Assembly (NCBI GenBank): GCA_936908745.1
Contig: CAKZFX010000016.1
Location: 133,018 to 197,017 of the forward strand
Direction: 5' to 3'
Length of the DNA stretch: 64,000 nt
Source of the DNA: an uncultured Chitinophagaceae bacterium
GTDB lineage: Bacteria > Bacteroidota > Bacteroidia > Chitinophagales > Chitinophagaceae
Positions 58,900 to 64,000 of the stretch are shown piece by piece. The notes beneath the pieces are model-generated. The model saw nothing but the letters and a program-made list of their open reading frames with translations, made no database searches and was not told where the DNA came from. Within the stretch, counting starts at the first letter, position 1. Each line of letters opens with the position of its first letter. The position numbers were made by a program, and so were the translations under genes.

Positions 58900-59296
58900 A
58901 GGAATGTGTTTTTAATGCTCAAGGGGTACACAAAATAGAAACCGTCTTTTATATCTCATAGCTTTTTATCGTATTTTTTCTAAGTATTTTACGCTTGTTT
59001 CAGTATTTATACTGGGTGGCTGTATTCGTAATATGATAACAGTTAACTATTTGTATATAACAATTGGAGATGTGAAAGGGACGAAAGGATAAAAACTAAA
59101 CGAGGAAAGCTGCAGCGAAAAAAACCTTCGGTGTATTGTGTCTGTTAACTACATAAAAAAGACCACAATTTCTTGCGGTCTTTTTTTAATATAAGACTTT
59201 TCAGGTAAGACGCCTGTCTTGCGACTTTTCAGCTTCTTCCCCTGTCTTATAAAGAACTTAGTATAAAATTACAAATAATACCTGACTTTTTGCAAA
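58900..59296. other. Intergenic region, no gene seen
   Basis: The 397-base gap is AT-rich, with no open frame of note. The only clear element is the hairpin at 59155-59187. Confidence 0.7.
59155..59187 (-). terminator. Bidirectional terminator
   Basis: AAAAAAGACC-n-CAA pairs with TTG-n-GGTCTTTTTT (one mismatch). On the minus strand it is followed by TTTTTTATG, so it fits the end of the 59887-59297 gene. Confidence 0.75.
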
Positions 59297-59887
59297 TTAT
59301 ATTTTATAAATAGTTGACAATTTGCCGTTGTCAAACTTTTTTAAAATAGCGCTATCTTCTTGTATTTCAACAACATATTGGCCTGCCTGCATTAAAAAGT
59401 TATCTGTTTGCATTGCAGTTTTGACAGTTATTTCAATTTTTCCAGTTTCAAGGAAATGGGCTTCAATAGGAACATTGAGTGTTCCTTCTGCATTATTTTC
59501 CTGAAGTAAAATCCGGACAGGTGGCTTGGCCTCATGATTAATGAAATGAAATCCTTTAACCAACCCGCTAAAACACATTAAAAAGATAAAAGCCCTTTTT
59601 ACTAAGTCTTCAACCACAGCAGGTTCAATTCCTTCTCTTTTTTCACCATCATCATTTCCAAACTGATGCCGATTTTGGTAATGTTTATCTATCCAGAATT
59701 CATGCGTGAAAGTATGTGTATGCTTTCTTAATAGCCGGGCGTTTAAAGAAGACTTATTAGCCCTGAATTCCAGGGGGTCGTCAATAGCCCCCAGCTTCTG
59801 CTTAAAGGGTATTTCAGGCCAAATAAGATTTTTACTTTCTGGCTTTTCCGACGCAGCAGATGATTCGTTTTCATTCAGAGAGTCCAT
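59297..59887 (-). CDS. Protein of unknown function
   Basis: From the ATG at 59887 the product has 196 residues; a TTG at 59923 would add twelve. It is polar, with no signal peptide. His-rich and aromatic stretches (RKHTHTFTHEFWIDKHYQNR, HQFGNDDGEKREG) are followed by a hydrophobic helix (RAFIFLMCFSGLVKGFHFIN). A beta-rich C-terminal half ends in QYVVEIQEDSAILKKFDNGK. The His/Asp pattern suggests a metal site or a DNA-associated protein, but no family can be named. Confidence 0.6.
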   Translation of the reverse strand: MDSLNENESSAASEKPESKNLIWPEIPFKQKLGAIDDPLEFRANKSSLNARLLRKHTHTFTHEFWIDKHYQNRHQFGNDDGEKREGIEPAVVEDLVKRAFIFLMCFSGLVKGFHFINHEAKPPVRILLQENNAEGTLNVPIEAHFLETGKIEITVKTAMQTDNFLMQAGQYVVEIQEDSAILKKFDNGKLSTIYKI

Positions 59888-59978
59888 GTACCGATTATTT
59901 AAAGGGTGGATAGTTTTGGACAATTGTAATTTAATAAAACTCTCAATGATTTATAGAAAGTATTGGGAGTTATATACA

Positions 59979-60008
59979 AAAAAGAGCCTGTTTTTACAGG
60001 CTCTTTTT
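59979..60008 (-). terminator. Terminator of the dienelactone hydrolase gene
   Basis: AAAAGAGCCTGT (59981-59992) pairs perfectly with 59997-60008 across TTTT, and T/A runs lie on both sides. It can stop either strand. Confidence 0.85.
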
Positions 60009-60058
60009 ATAATAGTTTCAGAAACAACTTCTATTTCTTATAAACCAGCTAAACTTTT

Positions 60059-60883
60059 TTATTTGAATATCACGTCAAAAAAGCTCTTCATATCGTTCCA
60101 TGAAGCCGTGTCCGCCTTTGCGTTGTAAGCAATCGGTATGTTGAATTTCTTGCCCATTTCGGTAGCTGCCGGGTTGGTGAAAGCATGCGTGGCGCTGTCA
60201 TAGGCCTTAAAAATGTACCTGGCGCCAATGGAGTCCATTTGTTTTTTAAACTGGTCAACTTCCGCCTGTGGCACAAACGGGTCGGCTGCACCATGACAAA
60301 CCAGGATTTCCGCTTTCAACAGGTCTTTATTCGCAGGCACTACGTTCAGGTTGCCATGAAAGCTCACAACGCCTTTCAGGTCATCGCCCAGTTTTGCCAT
60401 ATTGATCACCTGCGCACCGCCAAAGCAATAACCGATCGCCGCCACTTTGGAGCCATCTGCCTGTGGGTATGTTTTGATTTTAGCCAACGCCGCATCAAAA
60501 CGTGCCTTCGCCATTTGAGGATTGGCATAAAAAGGCGTAGCCAGTTTACCAGCCGCATCCGGGTTGTCGGCTATTTTACGATCACCATACATATCAACTG
60601 CCATAGCGAGATAACCGAGTTTTGCCAGTTCTTTTGCCCTCATTTTGGCATAATCATTCAGTCCCCACCATTCGTGCACCACCAGCACCACAGGCAAAGG
60701 CCCTTTTAAGGTGGAGTCGTAGGCAACAAAACCGTTCATGTTTACGCTGTCAGCGTTGTAGGCAACATCCTGCTCAATGATGACAGGTTCGGAAGATTTT
60801 TTTTCATTTTTATCGTCCGATTTACACGCAAAAAGGCTCACTGAAACCGCTGTAACAGCGACTAAAGACCGAAGGATTCTCAT
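60059..60883 (-). CDS. Dienelactone hydrolase family lipoprotein
   Basis: The 274-residue product has an SPII signal (lipobox LFAC, Cys20), unusual for this family, and a DLH-type alpha/beta hydrolase domain. The triad is Cys153 (GYCFGGAQ), Asp201 (HGAADPFVP) and His233 (ATHAFTNP), with Glu71 in the HEWWGLN motif. The Cys nucleophile is characteristic of dienelactone hydrolases. The physiological substrate is unknown; with the lipid anchor it is probably a periplasmic hydrolase. It stands alone with its own terminator. Confidence 0.9.
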   Translation of the reverse strand: MRILRSLVAVTAVSVSLFACKSDDKNEKKSSEPVIIEQDVAYNADSVNMNGFVAYDSTLKGPLPVVLVVHEWWGLNDYAKMRAKELAKLGYLAMAVDMYGDRKIADNPDAAGKLATPFYANPQMAKARFDAALAKIKTYPQADGSKVAAIGYCFGGAQVINMAKLGDDLKGVVSFHGNLNVVPANKDLLKAEILVCHGAADPFVPQAEVDQFKKQMDSIGARYIFKAYDSATHAFTNPAATEMGKKFNIPIAYNAKADTASWNDMKSFFDVIFK

Positions 60884-61041
60884 TTCTGGTTGATTTTAAG
60901 TGATGGTAAATAAGCACAAACAACTTAAACAAGCCGTTGTTCGTCTTTTATAGCATAAAGTTATTCCCTTAAAACTTACCGGGGATCAATTTTGTAACGA
61001 GATTTTATGAGATCCACCTATTAAGATTTGATCTCATTTAA

Positions 61042-61049
61042 TATGTTTG
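61042..61049 (+). promoter_or_regulatory. -7 element of the DUF3857 unit
   Basis: TATGTTTG fits the consensus. Transcription would start near 61055, which rules out two earlier in-frame starts and fixes the ATG at 61070. Confidence 0.6.
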
Positions 61050-61069
61050 TGTACCCAAAACTGACTTAT

Positions 61070-63010
61070 ATGAAGAAAGTACTCTGTGCATTGTTGTTAC
61101 AGTGCTGTTGTTTTTTTGCATTCTCCCAACTACAAACGGCCGATGGCGAAGGCGCTATGCAGGCCGGCTCTCTCAAACGACTGGCGAAAAAAGCCAAATA
61201 CGGCGCTTCTTTAATAGACCAGCAATTCAGTTTCAAAACCGGGAAAGGAGCTAACGGCAAACAAGTGGTGGTGGCTGAAGAAGCGGGCAATGTGGAAATG
61301 GTTTCCATTGATAACAAAGCGGTTGTAGGTTATCTCTTGCCTTACAACAATTTCGTGCGTTTAAAGGACTATGATTTCAAAGTCTATTATAAAAACGGTT
61401 TCCGCAGCCAGAAATACCCGGCCGAAAAAGTATCACTGACCGATGAAAGTATTTTCCTGGATGATAACTATGGCCTGTTCTATGGCTTTCGTGCGGAAGA
61501 GACCGGGCAACGCAGCCGTTTTATTTATGAATATGAATACACAGATGCCAAATACCTGACAAGGGTTTTCTTTCACGAATCTACCCCTGTGCTGAAACAT
61601 ACGGTGAGTTTCAAAGTGCCGACCTGGTTAGAACTGGAGATCAGCGAAAAAAACTTTGATCCTTCGTACAAAATCAAAAAAGAAACAAAGAAGGAGAAAG
61701 ATTTCGTGACGTATACGTATACGATGACGAATATTCCGCCGATCAAACAGGAACCCGCCTCACTGGCACGTCCTTATTACTTGCCACACCTGGTGATCAC
61801 TGTGCGCAGCTATACGATTGACAAAAAGCAATACAATGGTTTTAAAACGCTGGACGATATGTATGCGTGGTATAACTTTTTGTATAAAAAAGCAGATAAT
61901 AAAACTGATGCCATTCGATCGCAGGTGACGCAACTGACAGCGGGCAAAGCAAGTGACGAAGAAAAAATCAAAGCGATTTATTATTGGGTACAGGACAATA
62001 TCCGTTATATCGCTTTTGAGGAAGGTTATTCAGGCTTTATTCCGCAAACGGTACAGGAAGTTTACAAAAATAAATACGGTGATTGTAAAGGCATGGCTAA
62101 TATCATGACGGAAATGCTGAAGCTGGCTGGTTTTGATGCGCACTTTGCATGGATCGGTACAAGAGAAATTCCGTATGACAGGAAAGAAGTGCAATCATTG
62201 TGCGTGGATAACCATGCGATTTCTGTATTGTATTTAAAAGGCAAACCGTATTTTCTTGACGGAACGGAAAAATATGCAGCGTTTGGAAAAAATGCCTACC
62301 GTATACAAGGCAAAAGTGTGCTGGTACAGGATGGTGATAATTATAAAGTAGAAAATGTACCGATGCCGGCCATGGATGAAAACCTGCTACTCACGAAAGC
62401 CGACTTTGTATTGAAAGGCGATAAGATCAGCGGGCATGTGAAACTGACCTTTGATGGCGAAGCCAAAAATTATTTTCATAATTTATATAACAATATACCT
62501 GCGGATAAAAGAAAGAAATTTATCACAGCCATGGTGGAACTGGGAAGCAATAACGCTGAAGCAACCAATGTAAAAACATCTGATTTTAAAAACCGTGATA
62601 TTCCATTGGTGATCGAAGGAGATGTGGTGATCAGCAACCGGGTGACGATGGTGGACAAAACAGCTTACACAAGCATTGATTTCTTCCCGGCCACGATCGT
62701 AAATGTATCGCCGGATGAAGACCGTCAGAATCCCTATGATCTTGACAACGTTTTTGTGGCAAGAGATGAAGTGACGCTGGAATTGCCGGCAGGAACAAAA
62801 GCTCAATCGTTGCCGGCTAAGTTCCAGACGAGTTTTAAAACCAACAATATGGAAGCGGAATATACCAGTACCGCTAAATCGGTAGTGCTGAAAAAAACAT
62901 TCCTGCTGAATTCGCCGGTGATCTACAAAGCGGATTTTGATACATGGAAAGCTTTTGTCGGCAAGATCAAAGATTTCAACCGTAACAATATTACCCTTCA
63001 ATTACCCTGA
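61070..63010 (+). CDS. Exported DUF3857-type transglutaminase-like protein
   Basis: The 646-residue protein has a signal peptide (MKKVLCALLLQCCCFFAFSQ). A DUF3857-like N-terminal region runs to about residue 300. A transglutaminase/papain-like domain follows with Cys339 (YGDCKGMANIM), His382 (VDNHAISVLYL) and Asp397 (YFLDGTEKY). A DUF3858-like beta domain makes up the C-terminal third. These pairs are common exported Bacteroidota proteins with a proposed peptidase or amidase activity and no defined substrate. The next gene starts 11 bases later and is of the same kind, so the two are an operon. Confidence 0.9.
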   Translation: MKKVLCALLLQCCCFFAFSQLQTADGEGAMQAGSLKRLAKKAKYGASLIDQQFSFKTGKGANGKQVVVAEEAGNVEMVSIDNKAVVGYLLPYNNFVRLKDYDFKVYYKNGFRSQKYPAEKVSLTDESIFLDDNYGLFYGFRAEETGQRSRFIYEYEYTDAKYLTRVFFHESTPVLKHTVSFKVPTWLELEISEKNFDPSYKIKKETKKEKDFVTYTYTMTNIPPIKQEPASLARPYYLPHLVITVRSYTIDKKQYNGFKTLDDMYAWYNFLYKKADNKTDAIRSQVTQLTAGKASDEEKIKAIYYWVQDNIRYIAFEEGYSGFIPQTVQEVYKNKYGDCKGMANIMTEMLKLAGFDAHFAWIGTREIPYDRKEVQSLCVDNHAISVLYLKGKPYFLDGTEKYAAFGKNAYRIQGKSVLVQDGDNYKVENVPMPAMDENLLLTKADFVLKGDKISGHVKLTFDGEAKNYFHNLYNNIPADKRKKFITAMVELGSNNAEATNVKTSDFKNRDIPLVIEGDVVISNRVTMVDKTAYTSIDFFPATIVNVSPDEDRQNPYDLDNVFVARDEVTLELPAGTKAQSLPAKFQTSFKTNNMEAEYTSTAKSVVLKKTFLLNSPVIYKADFDTWKAFVGKIKDFNRNNITLQLP

Positions 63011-63021
63011 TATAACTGTTT

Positions 63022-64000
63022 ATGAAACGAATATTATTAGCTTGTTTAACCACCTGTATTGCGTTGTCCGTATTTGGCCAGCGTATTACCAGCAAAGAGA
63101 TTGATCTTTTTAATAAAAACCTTAAAGCAACGCCGTTGTTGCTGGACGACGAGGATTTCAGCAAGGCGACTGCCAGCACACAATGGGCGGACGAGAGTGC
63201 CATCATTCTTTGCCAGAAAACAAAATTTGAATTTGATAAAAAAGGATTGAGCGCAGGCAAGCGTATCGGCCGCAACATTTTCGGGCTGATCTTTGCATTG
63301 CCGACTTTTGGTTCTTCGTTGTATTGGGCAAATGCCAACAACGATACCAAAATACTGATCGAAGAAACAGAGCGCAGAAAAATACTGCTGCGTGATAAAT
63401 TCGCCGTAGATCAGTATTCTATTTTATACTTCCGCTTATCGTCGCAAGGCGACGCCTTTTCGGCAAGAGTGATCAAGAAGAATGGAGAAACGCTGCTGGT
63501 TGATATCACCGATGCGGTGCGTGTGGATGATGTGCGTTCGGTGCCGGGTGTTTTCAAAACATATACGGATTCACGTATCTCTATTTCTTATCGTCCTGAT
63601 TATTTTAAAGTGGCAATACCTGACCTGGAAGAAGGAGATATCATTGAATACGAGTTTAAAAACTACAACTCACAATCGTATTCCAAAAATCCTAACTACA
63701 AAGAGTTTGATCCTGTTTACTATGTATGCAATCGGGAAATGCCGGTAGCCAAACAGATCATTGAGGTGATTGCTGAAGATGAAAAATACTATGTAGGTCA
63801 TAAAAGCCTGCGTGGGGCACCGGATTTTACACAAACCAATTCGGGCGGTAAAAAAGTGTATCGCTGGGTGGATGATAACCGTGATAAACTGGAAGACACA
63901 CGCTATGTAAATGAATTTGTAGAACAACCTTCGGTTAAATTCCAGGTGATCTATGCCCGCAACAGCAGCAAAGGTTTTGTATGGTTCAGTGATGCGGAAG
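63022..64000 (+). CDS. Second DUF3857-type protein (3' partial)
   Basis: The frame opens at the ATG at 63022 and is uninterrupted to the window end (326 codons). It has a signal peptide (MKRILLACLTTCIALSVFGQ). The visible part is DUF3857-like: a LPTFGSSLYWANANNDTKIL segment, YFKVAIPDLEEGDIIEYEFK, then YVCNREMPVAKQIIEVIAED. The transglutaminase core expected in this family lies beyond the window. It is coupled to the preceding paralogue with an 11-base gap. This gene is cut by the window edge and would be missed by ORF tools that need a stop. Confidence 0.88.
   Translation, partial: MKRILLACLTTCIALSVFGQRITSKEIDLFNKNLKATPLLLDDEDFSKATASTQWADESAIILCQKTKFEFDKKGLSAGKRIGRNIFGLIFALPTFGSSLYWANANNDTKILIEETERRKILLRDKFAVDQYSILYFRLSSQGDAFSARVIKKNGETLLVDITDAVRVDDVRSVPGVFKTYTDSRISISYRPDYFKVAIPDLEEGDIIEYEFKNYNSQSYSKNPNYKEFDPVYYVCNREMPVAKQIIEVIAEDEKYYVGHKSLRGAPDFTQTNSGGKKVYRWVDDNRDKLEDTRYVNEFVEQPSVKFQVIYARNSSKGFVWFSDAE

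Overview
The window looks like chromosomal DNA from a member of the Bacteroidota, most likely the order Chitinophagales (Chitinophagaceae-like). The evidence is indirect but consistent. Promoters follow the Bacteroidota -7 consensus TAnnTTTG, and starts lack Shine-Dalgarno sequences. The primary sigma factor is a short 285-residue RpoD. The first gene ends in a type IX secretion (T9SS) sorting domain. There are many SPII lipoproteins, DUF5686 and DUF3857/transglutaminase proteins, and a bacilliredoxin. No tRNA, CRISPR array, prophage or classical insertion sequence was recognised.

Layout. 1-7.8 kb: the 3' part of a large secreted M36-type metalloprotease, a secreted coiled-coil protein, and dnaK. 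7.9-11.4 kb: an AT-rich accessory island of five minus-strand genes in two transcription units that share a duplicated upstream region; one gene is frameshifted and one 55-codon gene is easily missed. 11.4-17.3 kb: DUF2200, a type II toxin-antitoxin pair, small unknown proteins, an alpha/beta hydrolase, and an AraC regulator with an SDR oxidoreductase. 17.3-27.6 kb: envelope proteins, lipoproteins and a paralogous pair of lipocalin-like secreted proteins. 27.7-36 kb: translation genes thrS, infC, rpmI and rplT, with a lipoprotein and a metzincin-type protease between infC and rpmI, then an arginine-decarboxylase-type enzyme. 36-43.3 kb: Hsp20, bacilliredoxin, lgt, rpoD, trxB, folB and a DinB-like protein. 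43.3-55.4 kb: a MATE exporter, then a run of housekeeping genes (DUF3822, rsmD, bioD, 5-FTHF cyclo-ligase, lpxK, RNase R, GxxExxY, polyprenyl synthase, APC permease, DUF2027/Smr). 55.8-56.1 kb: RNase P RNA. 56.2-64 kb: CPBP protease, lipoproteins, dienelactone hydrolase and two DUF3857/transglutaminase genes, the last cut by the window end.

Between the genes lies a dense set of dispersed repeats. The main family has the form AACCACAGAG..CACAAAG..//..CTTTGTG..CTCTGTGGTA and occurs at about eleven loci. At one locus (50708-51160) the two inverted arms flank a complete GxxExxY gene with almost no spare sequence, which looks like a compact element whose empty copies are scattered nearby. A second family is built from GAGTC-type heptamers beside GGAGAATGG-type runs, and a third is a short CTGCC-GACA-GGCAG palindrome. 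The most interesting candidates for new biology are the GxxExxY/repeat unit, the AT-rich island with its duplicated promoter region, and the structured leader upstream of rpmI.
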